The notes beneath the pieces are model-generated. The model did no database searches. It was not told the origin of the DNA and saw only the letters and a program-made list of their open reading frames with translations. From Lutjanus erythropterus (taxonomy: Eukaryota > Chordata > Actinopteri > Lutjaniformes > Lutjanidae), in contig CM034606.1 in NCBI GenBank assembly GCA_020091685.1, forward strand, positions 34,491,874 to 34,555,873: a stretch of DNA of 64,000 nt, written 5' to 3'. Both the position numbers and the translations under genes were made by a program. Of the stretch, positions 1 through 14,276 are shown piece by piece. How positions within the stretch are numbered: position 1 is the stretch's first letter; each line of letters starts with the position of its first letter.

Positions 1-685
1 ACGGATGATTTAATATTCCACATCTCTGCCCGAACCAAATCTAACTCACATCACTATGACAACAAAAACAAAGAACAGTTCTGACTCAAATGTTATGTTC
101 AAATAGTACAGTTCATCAAAAAAAAAAAAAAAAAACACTTATACTTGGTCATTCATAGAGAATTTCCCCTAAACTCTCAACCAATAATTTATCAGAACTG
201 ATATTTATTGTGCATCCCTAATAAGAAAGGCCTGTCTTTGGGTTTAATTAATTTTCTGTCTTGAGGTTTAGCTGATCTGTGTCTGTGATCTCACAGATTG
301 AGACAATATGTTTAATCTACATATGTGGATTAAATAAAGTAAAGTTAAACAGAGGAGGCAGAGAGAACACATATAAAGGAGAGAAATGAACTTCCTGTCA
401 GCTGTATTTAAAGGAGGCAGAACTGTAAAGAGAGCACTTAATGCCCTGGGTAATACCTGTCAGGCAAAATCTCCCAGCCCACCTTAATCTTATATCAGCT
501 TATATCAAAACATAACATGTTCAAGCAGGTCATGGATAAGAACGAACACCAGAGGAGGCTGAAAACAGGACAGGACAACTGCTGCCTGAAGTTACAGTGA
601 CTGGAATCACATTTGGGGTCCGAGGAAAACCACTGAGGTGTAAAAAGCTTTAAGATATCTGACATACAAACACAAGTGGTCTTAC
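1..685 (-). other. piezo1 intron 2 (partial), no other feature seen
   Basis: The sequence continues the donor of piezo1 exon 2 to the window edge. It is AT-rich, with a poly-A run near 119-135. I see no coding signal; the open frame that runs through it on the minus strand is an extension of exon 2 into the intron. Confidence 0.6.
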
Positions 686-781
686 CTCTGATTGTGTGTT
701 TGTTGGGACTCAGGAACCATGGTAACAGCAGCAGGTAGAGGAAGTAAACCAGAGACAGGACGTTGTAGCGAAAAAGAGACG
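686..781 (-). CDS. piezo1: piezo1 coding exon 2
   Basis: The exon is preceded on the minus strand by a pyrimidine-rich tract and TTTGCAG acceptor, and followed by a GTAAGACC donor at 685. It supplies the last two bases of codon 22, 31 full codons and one base. It encodes the second hydrophobic segment and the loop SPNKHTIRG. This is the strongest single match to vertebrate Piezo1 in the window. Confidence 0.9.
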
Positions 782-3700
782 CTGCAAAGAAAGAACAACA
801 GCATGCATTAAGGTGGACATTTAGAGGTTCTTGCATGTAGAACATGTTGGCTGAGGTGCTGCTTAAGCAAAAAAGCTGTTGATAACATATTTGTATGGAT
901 GCACTTTCTTTAAACAAGTCATCTAAAAAACATCATGATCAAACTGTGAAACAAACACTCTACTCCCATGAAGGAAGAGGCACACAGCCAAACTTTTTAA
1001 CACAAAAAACTTTAAGTATGTAATGTTGCTCATCTCTGTTACTGTGGCAGCTCTCTTTACAGCATGTCACTCAAAGTTTAGTTAAGCATTTACATGATCA
1101 TCTAGGCTAATGGATCATATTGGATAACACACGTTTTTCCCCCTGATCCAGTGGTTTTAGGCAGTATCGGACCAATATGGATATTAAGTTTTGGATTGGC
1201 TCATCCCTGTTGTAAGGAGAGGACTGATCAGACTGGTGTTGGCAGATAGTCAACAACTGACACGACTGAGCTGTTTAGACTGTCCAGAGACAACAGGCCA
1301 GTATGTAACTACCTATAGAGCACATTTATAAAATAAAATTGCTCCACATTTCATATGTTCAAAATTAGTTATAATGTAAAAATATGAAAACTGGGGAAAA
1401 AAATTCTCTGCAGAGACATCTTGAGAAAGTACCAGGGGCCCGATCAGCATCATAATACTGTGATAAAGTGAAAACTCGATCTGTAGATTATTAACTATTT
1501 ATAGTTATGGCTCCCTTTTTAAGCCCATTACTCTTTTTTCTGCTTATGTGTTTTTTTTCTTCATCACCCTCCTGCATTTTATTCATTATTCATATTTTGT
1601 GCACACTCATTGAATTATTGATAGTGTAAAGTGATGGTGAAGACTCATTATTTGATGTCTTTTAACCATGATCACAATCTTTCTCTAGCTTTAACCCTAT
1701 AGTTTAGTTGATTAAACCACATCAGATCTTTACTATATAAATAAAGACATATGAAAAGCGGTATTTTTAGAGCAGTTATAGTGGACGAAGACACTGACAA
1801 AAACCCGTTTCACTGTTTTTGAATGAGGACTTGGTGGATGAGTGTGTGAGGGTTATTCAGACTGTCTACAGATTAATCAGAGAAGTTGGGTGAAGAACCT
1901 TGTATCTCTGTCTCAAATTTTTCTTAAATCTCTCTCTGATCAATCTTTAATCTGATACCACCGGTTCAATACCCAAACATGAGACCACTGCCATAATACC
2001 TTTAATCCATAAACCAAACACAGATACAACAAAATGTGCAAATCATCAGACCCCCGTCTCTGATATAAAATGACAAGCAAGTCTCTGTCTCTGATATTAG
2101 AAACTGTCATCCACCATCTGACTCTGGGGGAATGGACAAACGTACATAACGACATAAATTAGTTATTGATTATGAAAAAGATTAATTAATTTGTCCGACG
2201 ATCTGCAGGTCAATTAATCAGCTAATCTATTTATCACTAATCTGCACCAGAGTGTGACTGCTCACAGCTCACCATGTTTTTGGAACATTTAACTGAGGGG
2301 CAGTAAACTGTCCTAAAGTGTCCTGAAGCTGTTGAAATGAAATATTTTTTTGCATCTGTCATCACTTCAGCTCAGTGAGAGCTGACAGAGCTCAGGGTGA
2401 GTGAAGAGTCCCCTGCACAGTGTCTCTCTCTTCCACATACAGTAAAACAAGAGGGATTTTATGAGGTGTTGCTGGTTTAGAGGAATTAAGACGATTTGCC
2501 AACATTAAGACCTGGAAATCAAGAAACTCTGCAGCGTGATTTCCCCCATTAAACACATGCAGTGATAATTATTAGCTCATCTGGGTTCAGGGTCTGGATT
2601 AATGTCGGCCTGTTGAGATCACAGTTTCTCACATGGAGGTGAGAGGTTTACCACACACACTGTTGCTAATCATTTCATTCACAGCCTCAACTTCAACTTC
2701 AGTCTATTTTAAATTCAAGTCAAGATTAAATTAAAAAATACACATCCTCAATCTGTGTACCCATTTCACAATTTATGCCAAAAAAAGAAAAGAAAAAGAA
2801 ATACATTAAATCAGTTTCTTTGTATACTTATATGAAAATTCAATCATGTTTTCTTCCTGTAAAAAAACCAACCAGTTTCAACCAATAATATCACAACATC
2901 GATCCACCAATCAGTCTTCAACTTTTAGCACCACTGTATCTTGCAACAGCAGTGTACGTTGACTTATGACACGTCCACTTTTCAATGTTCACATCAAATT
3001 CCTCCCAACATTACACCCCGCCTGCCAGTTCCATTTCACTCAGAAATAAGTCACGATACAGAAGAATTCTTAAGAATTGAAAATTGTGAACTCTGAAGGT
3101 GAACTAGTTTATTCGAATCTGTGTGAACTGAACTTTGAGTTAACTTTGGTGAAGTGTGAACCTGCAAAACAGTCAATGTTATCAAGGTTTTAAGTAACAT
3201 AATATCATGTGCGTCCCATGTAGCATAACATACTTCTTTCTGTTTTTTAAAAATATATTTTTTTCTTAAATGGATAGGACAGCTGAAGATAGGGAGATAG
3301 AGGGTGGGGGAAATGACATGCAGCAAAGGCCCTCATGCAGGACTCAAACCCACGACCCCTGCAGGGGACTCACAGCTTCAGTACATGGAGCAGATGCTCC
3401 ACCAACTGAGCTACCAGGCCACCAACATACTCATTTCAACACAAACCACATCGTCTCCTAAAGTTAATAGATTAGTTTTGTTACCTAAACCAAACCAAAC
3501 TGACCGTTTCACAACATTAACAACAGATTTATTTGTGTTACCATGAAGATGAAGATCACCTGACTCTGCATCTGTTCTCCATATAAGTTAACAGGATCTC
3601 CTTCATGCAAAAAATTGTACTTTGGTGCATGCACTGCACGTAATTTGAAAGTGTAAAGTTGTGATATTTGTACACAGACTGAAGAGAGTGGAATGATGAC

Positions 3701-6700
3701 AACTTGTCTGCAGTTGTGGGAGATGTTGTTCTGGAATTCCAGAGGATGTAACCTGATGTTGAGGTGACCTCCTGACCTTTCTTCTAGTGTCACCATGAGG
3801 CAGAAAGCTTTATTTGCACACAAGAAATATCAACATCTATCAGGCAGATTGGCAGAAAATCTGCTGAACTCATTTATGTTCCCCAGATGTTGAACCATTT
3901 CCATGTCGAATACTTTACAACATTTCCACAGAACAAAACTTAAATTTGTAGCTCAAGTATTGCTAAATAGGGCTGCAAATGATTTTTTTTCATTATTGAT
4001 TAAGCTGCAGATTATTTTCCACATTAATTGATTAATCGTTTGGTTGATAAAATAGGGCTGAATGATTTTGAAAAAATATCTAACTATGATTTTTTTTGAC
4101 TGATATTGCAATTGTACTATTAGAGGTAATGGTCATTTTTACATCATTATTCTTATTTTGACTGAAAAACATATAGTGTGATTTTTCTTTTGCAGGAATC
4201 TGTATGAAATGATTTCTTAAGTCCGTAGAATCTGATGTGTAGGACAGGACAACTCTGCCTCACAACATTCATTCACTTAAAAGTTTTTTGACACACATTT
4301 TGCCTTTAACAAATATTGCACCTCCTGTGATTTGAAAATTGCATACAGCCATATTGCAGTTTCAATAAAATTCTGCTAAATTATGCAGCACTACCATAAA
4401 ATTTCAGAAAATACTGAGAAATGTCCTCCATTTCCATTGTGATGTCTTTAAATGTCTTGTTTTGTCAGTTCAAAAGTCCAAAACAGAGAAAAGCAGCCAA
4501 TCTCCATATTTGAGAGGATGAAGACAGGATTCTCTCGGAATTTTGCATGAAAAATTACTTTGATTTATAAAATAGATGCTTATTTTTCTGTCAGTCAGTC
4601 AACAAATCATTGCAACTCTACCACTAAAGCTCAAACAGAAGTATTTGTTCCAGTCAACACTTTAGTTTTTTGGCTGTAATGAATATTTCAGCCTTTAGAG
4701 GCTGTAGACTTTTATGATGTTTGTTTCACTCATTCTATTGAATCCATCAGTTCAGATTTAAAAGAAAGTCAATGCCAGTCACAAGCTAGCTGTTTTTTTT
4801 TATGTCCCTTTGTCTTTGTCTCTTTGTAAAGTTATTATATGACCTTACAATAAGCGGGACACAGACAAAGAATCAAACACGGCGGCGCTCTGTTATTTCC
4901 TCCAGCTGCTAAATCATAAAACATATTGTCTTCCTGTCTGCCTGCAGGAATGAGAGAACACCAGAGGGAGGCTGTAAAACGTCACGTCTTCTACCTGACT
5001 GCTGCAGTCGCGTTTTCATCTCTTCGTCTCTTTTCATTTCACCATAAAAACTCACACAAATCAAGGACGGTCAGTGGTGAGGATAATGAAACAAGCCTCT
5101 GAGTTGACATTTAACTTTTTTACACGTTTTCTACAGTGCTACACAACACTGTGAGAACAAGCAGAACCATAGAACAGAATCTTTTAGACACAAAGGGGGT
5201 ATTGTTAGGTGTTCTGCTAACTGTAGTCTTTTCATGAGGTCAGTTGTTAAAGCCAAAGGCCGTTCTGTCATAATCTGTAGGACGACACTGATTAAACAAA
5301 CCCAGCCCTGAAAAACCACAACTAAAACTGCACTCACATGTGAACTGCTGCTGCTCCCGACCTGGGAATGAGACCAATGTCACCTACACATGTCCTTCTC
5401 TTTGTCTGTCTCTTCAAGCATTTCCTATCCCTTACAGTCACACAATTTAACACCAGTCACACAAATTCATATTGCCTCTGGAATTAGCCCAGTGGTGGAA
5501 GGAGACATGCATGGGGTGCATTCCAATCGTCTAGTAGTCCCCTGGAAAGTGGACTGCACATGGTATTCAGCCATGTTGATAACATTCTAAACCACAGGGA
5601 GCAAGAAATGCTCCATTTGAAGGAAACTGTGAACTATATAGAGAAGAACTGAACCGTTCTTCACAATGCTGGAGGTTGATAAGCAATATTACCCATCAGT
5701 CATTGCACCTAAAACAAACAAAGGAGCTCACAGAGGCGTTTTATATCTGAGAGATATTTTAAAATTCTTTCTTTAATTAATGAAATTAATTTAATAATAT
5801 GTAACATAAAAACACAGTATCTAATAGAATGAAATAATTGATTTAATATTTTTTTATTTAGGTTTTATATTTTTATATAGTTTACATATGTCCATTGGTT
5901 TTGTCGCTGCAACTAACATTACCAGTCAGAATGATCAAATATCAGAATTACATGATAAAAATAGTCCATAAATACTCAACATAACATTACATAATAATAA
6001 GTAAATCTACATAATCTTGTTAGGAATGACAGTGTACATGTTTTAAATGAATCTAATCACATGTATACAAGTTACATATATTTCAAAAGAAGTTTTGTAA
6101 CAGTATCAGCTTTTGTTTTGTTTTGTTTCATGCAATATTTAATTTCAGTTATGTAAAATTTCCACAGTTGCAGCAAAAGGTGCCCATAAATGGAGGAATT
6201 TTGATGAGGGAAGTTCCCTTAATTGACATTCCTTGAAGAGGGAGCAGGAAGCAGGGAGGAGGATTTATGTTCACTGAGGAATGGAACGCAGGTGAAACTT
6301 CAAAATCATCTTCATCTCCTGCTTTGTTTTATTGCAGCCACCAGCCGAGAGCAAAGAGCAGCTGTGCAAATATGAATTGTTGAAAACAACTGACAAAAGT
6401 TAAAAAATATGCATAAAAAAGAAAAAATAATTACAAAAATTTTCAAATTATTATTAAGGAAACTTATACAAATAAACATAAGAAAGGGGCCAACACCAGG
6501 CCCCTGACTGCAGGGCTCCAGCATATGATACACTCTGGAGAGGAGCCTCTGTCCCCCCTGACTTTAAACTGTGCATCCATCCTACCAGACAAACCATAGC
6601 TAATTAAGATGAATCAACCAAAATATAAAGTAAAATTTACATATAAAATCATCCACAACACATCACAGAAATATCATAATTATACTTCTTCAGGGCCCCT

Positions 6701-7127
6701 AAAAAAGCATTAATGCCTTTGGACTCTCCCACTTCCAGTTTGGCAGGAAACTCTGCGTGACGGTGGTAACAGATGGATGAAAACAGACAAAACACTTCAC
6801 TGTGACTGATTTATGCTGTTTTCACAGTGTTATTACTGCATTATAAACTGTTTCTAACACTGCATAAGCTGTGGACAGTGTCAGTGTTTTTTGTTGTGTT
6901 CACAGAAAGATTACTGTATTAGCAACTGTCAAAACTTACATTATGCAAATGATGTCACTGTCATTTTGAAATGACAAATGAAATGTTAAAAAAAATTGAA
7001 AAAAAAATGGATTTGACAAAGCTCTTCCAGAAGTGCAGGTCCAGTAGGACTCCACATGATATGGATATGATATCATATGATATGATAAGCTGGGGTGGAG
7101 ACAGAAATCTCTGGGGGTAAAGTGTTT

Positions 7128-7160
<33 letters not shown>

Positions 7161-8169
7161 TTAAAGTTATTTCTATGGATTGGGGGGGTTTGGCAGTATT
7201 TTTAGATTTGTGGTTCAGCACATTGTTTTCTCACTCTGGTGCAGGAGGAGGAGTCTGTTAGATACAGTGAGTGAACAGAGTCGGCCTTGAGAGGGAGAAA
7301 GCATTTCCTCTCTTCCATATGTGACTCATGTGGTTTGTCATCTGACATGGTGATAAAATGCCAGTTCACCCTTTCCCATTCATACTGCATGTGTGTGGAT
7401 GGGTGTGTATGGAGTCTGTAAGCTTGTTCACTGCGAGTCACAGTCAAGTAGCTCACGGAGCCCATTGTTCTCCAACAGGTGGGAAATGAATCACTTTAAG
7501 ATTGTCGCAACACATGACTGAACAGTGATCTGTCATCCCTCAGCTCTCTGTGTGCTCAAGACATGACTACTTTCTTTAGACAGAATTCAGATGTCATCTG
7601 GCAGAGTGCAGACCCCTGCCAAGCCACAGATGGTGAAGTACCTACCAACTGAGATTTGCCAAGTTCCACCTACATTAACATGACCTCCACATACGTTGTT
7701 CAGAGCTGAAACAAGGTTTCAAACCGAAGCAGTTGTTGATCACACAGAAGAGTGAGAAGTCAGCTGTCAGTGGTCGTATAAATCAGAGAAGTCAGAAAAT
7801 AGAATTATTGCCTCACAGTTGTTTGTCTCCACCAACCAGTCAAGTTACAGTTTACATCCATGTCTGTCCAGAATCATATAATGAAGACTTTAATATGGAA
7901 CTTACCTCTATATTGACCTGTACGGTAAAGAAATGTATTTAAAGGTATTTAAAGATACATGTGTGATTCCAGTGAATAATTTCCAGGTAGAAACATAATG
8001 TTTTCACTTAGAGATTACTTTTTACAGAGGAGGACAGAGGACTGATAGAGCTTATGATGTCACATTGAGGTTGACCTTTGACCTTTTGGATATAAAAGAT
8101 ATCATCACCTCATCATTTTATCTTATTAGATATTTGTGTGGAATTTTGAAATTCCCTCAAGGCAAGTGA

Positions 8170-8201
<32 letters not shown>

Positions 8202-11200
8202 GCACACACGGAAGTGATCGGATAACAATGAAGTAATTAAAACTGAAAATATGAGGTTTTACAAGTAATAAAACACAGATGTCCTAATCATGCCCCTGAT
8301 TCAAGTTTTTTTAGTGAGCTTTTACTTCTTCTTCCAATCTGATATCTATATTTTCCTACAGAATACAGCTACACAGAGCATGGAGAGCCAGAGCGGGTTC
8401 TAGAGGCAGATATAGTTTCCAACACTGAAGAACACTGGCTCACAGTCTCATCACATGTCGTGGCCAAGAAAAAAAGAAAAGACTCAAGAAAACTCAGATT
8501 AAATCATAATTTTATCCAACAGAAATACTTTAATCCTTCTTTCTTTTAATCTCTCAGCCCTGATCCTGATCCTGCAGATGGACTTTCTTAATAAAACTAC
8601 ACTCTTAAAAATAAAAGTGCTAATTAGAACCACGCAGGGTTCTTTGAAACTCTTTTGGTTCCTGGTAGAACCTTTTATAAAGGTTCCACTTGAAACTTTT
8701 TCAGACCCTTTATATGCCAAGTGTTTCATGTAGAACCCATCCAGGGGTTCTACAGAAAACCCCTTTATTTTCCAAGGGTTCCATGTAGAACTCACCAGAG
8801 TTCTACAGAGAACCCTTTTATATTCTAAGGATTTCATGTAGCACCACCCCAGGGTTCTGCAGAGATCCATCCATTTCATGTAGACCCCATCCACTGTGTT
8901 CTACCAAGAACCCTTTTAATTTCCAGAGGTTTCATGTAAAATCCACCCAAGAGTTCTACAAAGAACCCTTCTATATTCCAGGGGTTTCATGGACAACCTA
9001 CCCAAAGGTTCTACAGAGAACCCTTTTATCTTCCAAGGGTTTCATGCAGAATCCACCCTAATCTCAAAATGTTTTTAAGGGTTTCACTGTATCGTTCTTG
9101 TGTTCTGAGGGTTCTGAGAACCATACTACATTCTACAGAGTAGACACATGTTAACAATCAACATACTATTACTGTGGTTCAGATTGAGAACTTATCTGTC
9201 AACACCCATGCTTTCAACAATCCTTCTAGAACTCTTTCTTTTAAAAAGTTTTTTTTTTTGGATGAAAAGGGTTCTTAATGGAAGCCTTAGTCTGAAAAAG
9301 AACCCTTAACAAAAAAGCGTTCCTCAGAAGCAGTGTAGAATCTCAGCCCTTCAGGAAGAACCCTTTTAGAACCGTTGTTCCTCAGAGTGCACTGCATGAT
9401 TCTCAGAACAGCTCAGTATTGTCACAAGTACAGTATCAGTCCCCAGACAGAGGACAGGCTGGACGTTGAGGAGCTCCACCCTGCTGCTCAGTTAATCATT
9501 AAAAACACCCAAAATGATGCCTGTGGACAGACATGATAACACTGTTCTCTGACCACACAGTCTATCTCTCTGCACCACTGGAACCTCTGCATGACTCATA
9601 TTCAAGAACTGACTGTTTCTTTTTATTTCTCCTCACTGAGCAACAGCTGCCGTGCTCTGATTTGTTTTTTTCACAGCTCTCATAATTGGCAGGCTGTGGG
9701 AGGAGATGTTGCAACACTTCATTCCAGCGTTCAGATCTCTGCCCGTCTGTCTGTCTCTGCAGTCAATCTGTCGAGGTGCCATCAGAGGTCTGTCTCATCA
9801 GACAGAGCCGGCATCAGTCTGCTCCATGACACTTCATCTCTGGGTGAAAATCAGAGGCGGTATTCACTGACAGGAATAACCTGGAACCAGATCCTCTCAC
9901 ACCATGTGAGGCATCAGGATAATGAGTGAGACTCCAGACAGATTCTCCAACATCATCTAACTTAACCCTTCCATGGCAAGCACATATAAATATGATATTT
10001 TTCTAATGTACAGTATATAGGCTAAAATAACAAAATTCCATGATTTTTTTCCCAAAAAAAGTGACCTGTAGTGTCCAATTTACACTCTACATCTTCCTTC
10101 ACTAGAGCTGGATATTATTTATAAAATTATGATACGTGTACCAATACCAGTATCCTTGAAGTGATACTGATACCAATAGAGTACATCATTTGGTACCCAT
10201 CATGTGAATGGAAGCATTCCTGAAATCTGTCCACATTTTATGCATTTTTTTTTTAATCATGCCGTGTTTTGGTGGCATCTTGGCAACAACTCTGTCAAAT
10301 ACACCATGCTCAACTTTATCATGAACTGGGTTGGTTTTTAAAAATCTAAAGTATATTATATGAACACATCCAGTCACTCAGCATAACTCAGATATGAAAT
10401 GAATCTTATTTATTCTGCTGAGAGGAGATCTGCAGCTATCAAATCTGTACATTCATTATAACAGAAACCTCTTGCAGTACTACAATATCATTATTTGCTT
10501 GGCTTTTCAATAACATGGGATTGTGTGTACTTTTCTCTGACTCTCTTCTTCATGAGGGCATACTGTCAACTTATATTTGCATTCTAGCCCACTTGTGAAT
10601 ACTTAAATTGATGTTATGAATGTTAAATGTTATGAACCACAATAATATTGCTATTGTTTTATGAATTGATTTGTATTGTTTATTCTAAAAATTATTTGGG
10701 CACTTCTTGGGCTGGAAAACATCAAACCGATCTGCCAACACCAGTGGTGCCCCTACAATAACAACATCCTACCAGCACTGGAAGCTGAGCAAACATGAAA
10801 AAAGTGCGAGCAATTTGTCCAGTGACCCTGCAAAACCATGTCTACACTGGTCAATTAATCAATAATACCCATTTAAGAGTAAAATAAAGGGTACTCAATA
10901 TTTCAGACATGTATGTTATTGATTATACTTAGAGTGTGGGCCTCAAAACATCAGTATATCTGTGAGTGATTATCCCTGTTTTATACCCACATCTGGGCAA
11001 CAGGTCCTCCAGATACACATGTCCAATGTCTGATTATCCACGTTGTGAAAATGGAATTAACTGCTTTTAAACAGGAACATATAAAATCATTCTTAAAAAA
11101 ATCTACAACTAAATCCCCCCCAAAATATAAAAAAACATGAAAAAATAACATTTACATCACGGTCAGTGTCTTTGTCCAAGTACACTGCCATTTTGGATTT

Positions 11201-14192
11201 ATGCAAAATAAAGTATGAGCATTAAGGCATATAAGGGTTAAAGATCACAACCAATAAAAACAAAGAAAAAATGATCCATACATCAGTCTGATAACATCTG
11301 CACGATATACAACAATGAACCTATGTTGCACAGATTGCAAAACCTATGACATCATTGTGGTTCACTCTGTTCTGCTTTTTTTTATTGGTGGGTTGGGCCT
11401 CGACTCCTGCCCTGGAATTCATACAACAGATTTCCTGTCAGTCCCAACACACCGACAGCAGAGTCACACAGGCTGATGATGAAATCAGTGTGTTTGCCTC
11501 TGTCTAGTTTCTAGGGAGAATACACAGTGAAAGCAGAAGTCCTGTCATGACAGAAAACTGGAATGTTAGCAGGGAGGATCTGCAGCTGAGAAGCCATAAG
11601 TCATCATCAGCGTTCCACTGCAGAGCCAAGATTTATATATAAACCAAGACAAAGACACCGTCCTAATCCCAGCGTCCCCCCTGAAGGCCTGAAGCCCTGA
11701 ACCATCACACACTTAGCTGACGTCACCTGCTGAGTGTTGGAGTGTGAGAAGCTGCAAGAGCCCAAAATGGTAGAAACAAGAATGGGACACAACTTTACGA
11801 CATACGTTACCCTGACGATGCCAAAACATGTTACACACAGTTGTGGGTTTGGCTTTTTATTTGACTTTTTTACTGTCTTCACACAAGGGAGTGACTGCAA
11901 AATAACAAAATGCTACAAAATAACTTAAGAAGCAATAAAATATGGACTGTAACGTAAAGGGACAGTTCACCCCCAAATCAAAAATACTTTATTTTCCTCT
12001 CAAGTGTAGTGCTGTGTATCCATCTCGGTAGTTTTGGTGTGAGTAGCAGAGTTTTGGAGATATCAGCTGTAGAGACGTCTGCCTTCTCTCCAATATAACA
12101 GAACTAAATGACACTTGGTTTGTGGTGCCCAAAGGACCAAAAACTACATTTGAAAAATTCAAAACTAGGGCTGCATCATGTGAGGAAAAAGTCATATTAC
12201 GATTATTTTAACAGGAATAGCGACTGCAATATGAGTTATGATTATGATCATGATCATTTTTGCATAACAATTTTCACTTTCACTAAAAAAAAAAAAAGTC
12301 ACACTCGTGATGATGTGATATTTGTTATGGTCTCTACCAAACAGTCCTTCATCACATGCTATTTTTCTGACACATTTTTCTTTTTCAAAACTGAGGTCAT
12401 GGTTTTTGGAAAGAGACACTTGTGTTGAATTGTTAAAATGTATTTTTTAATGCAATTTTAGTTCCATTACAGAGAAGACCAAAACTCTGCAACTCACACC
12501 AAAACTATCCAGATTGATAAACAGCACTACAGACCGGGGGGAAAATGTGTATTTTTGACTTAGAGATGAACTTTAAAATGAAACTTAGACATGGTTTTAT
12601 ATAGTTCATTATTCATTATAATTCCTATTATTCTTAGACAGCCTCTTTATGGATGGATTCATTTTTAAAACAAATGAGGAGGAAGAAAGTTTTTTTTCCA
12701 TTTGTATTTACACACACACACAGAGAGAGAGAGAGAGGGCCCTCATGGACGATTTGACAGTTGACAGCCCTTAAGTGTGGATTTAGTGGGAACGTGTCTC
12801 AAAGTCCATGAGTGTGGACACTGAGCTTGGGTCACACTGATGTGACAGAGTGTCCCTCTTCTTCTGCCATCAAGGGGAAAATGTCACGAATAACAGGGAC
12901 TCTTCCAAACTACGAGAGCATGACATCTATAGTGACTCAACTGTGATCACTTAGTTTTGTTATGTCCAGTTTTCTGTCATGTGCATACAAGTAACACAAC
13001 TTTACTTTTTTAAACTGCATGCAATGCAAACACCAAAGCCAAATTTTGCATGCAGGTGATGCACCAAACCATTAACCTCCACTGAGAGCAGATCCATGGT
13101 CAGTTGACCTCTGTTGTCATGGTACGTTGTGAGACACTGGTTAAGGTTTAGGAAAAGATCATGGTTTGGGTTAGCTTCAGTGGCGTAACTGGGCTGTATT
13201 CCACATGGGTTTTGAGGTCAAAGGGGCCTGACATTGGTGTAAACTTATTGTTTCATTCTTCAGCTCCGTTTTATATATTCACACACGTTTGTTTTGTCTC
13301 TGCTCCGTCAGAGCGTCTTGTTCCCATGACAACTGACCGGAGAAAGACACATGGCGCGTCATGTTTATGGGCTTCAACTGTGGCTGTGGCCACACCAAGC
13401 GGGGGTGGGGGGGGGGCGCTCGTATCCCCCCTTATATGCAACAAAATGCAGTGACCCAGTCTAACGTTACACTCCGTGCGGCAGTGTAACGTAACCCCGC
13501 GGCAACATTACATTTAAAAAAAAAAAAAAAAAAGTTTGACCACAAGAGGGCCCATGGGTTTACAAAACCCACCAACGCTACGTCATCTACGCTACTGGTT
13601 AGCTTATCTTATCTTAGCTCAGCCTTGACCCATCCAACCAGTCCCGTGTGCAGACTTTCTCACTCTTCATACTACACCACCTGACATTTTCTCCAATGGG
13701 AAAGATCAGTGCATCACCCCACTGCATGCAAAATTGCACTTTAGAGAATGCCCTGCTCGCTATTTCAAGTCTAAAGTTGTGTTATGTGTAGCAGATTGAG
13801 GAGAATGTGCTGGGGGGATCACCCAAAATGATAAAAGACATTTTGTTGATGAAATAATAAACCAAAACCAGTTTCATCATCTGTCATCACTTTTATATTT
13901 TGGGTTTAATTAAACCATAATGGCATATTTAAAGTCATTATCAATCCACAAGGCTTTTCAACACAAATCACTTCATTAATAATGACTTTTTGAGTTTTCA
14001 TTTTTCATTTTATCTTTGACGTTTTTGTACCTCAGTGTGTGTTGGAGGATTTATCAGATGTGATCAGAGCCTGAGACTGTAACAGCTGTCGACTCCACAC
14101 TTACTATTAGATATGTTATCACTGTTTATGTGTGTTTACAGTCAGTTATTCATTGACAGGAAGCCAAATTTCCCTTCACATTAATACAACTG

Positions 14193-14276
<84 letters not shown>

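Noticed and set aside
3304-3546. tRNA gene at the SINE
   Set aside because: A and B boxes are present but the stems do not form a credible cloverleaf and the body matches a SINE.
8499-8894. 131-codon minus-strand frame
   Set aside because: Produced by the GGTTCT/AGAACC repeat core; the protein is just the repeat translated.
9591-9929. 112-codon open frame as a gene
   Set aside because: No recognisable motif, low-complexity Ser-rich composition and no supporting splice sites.
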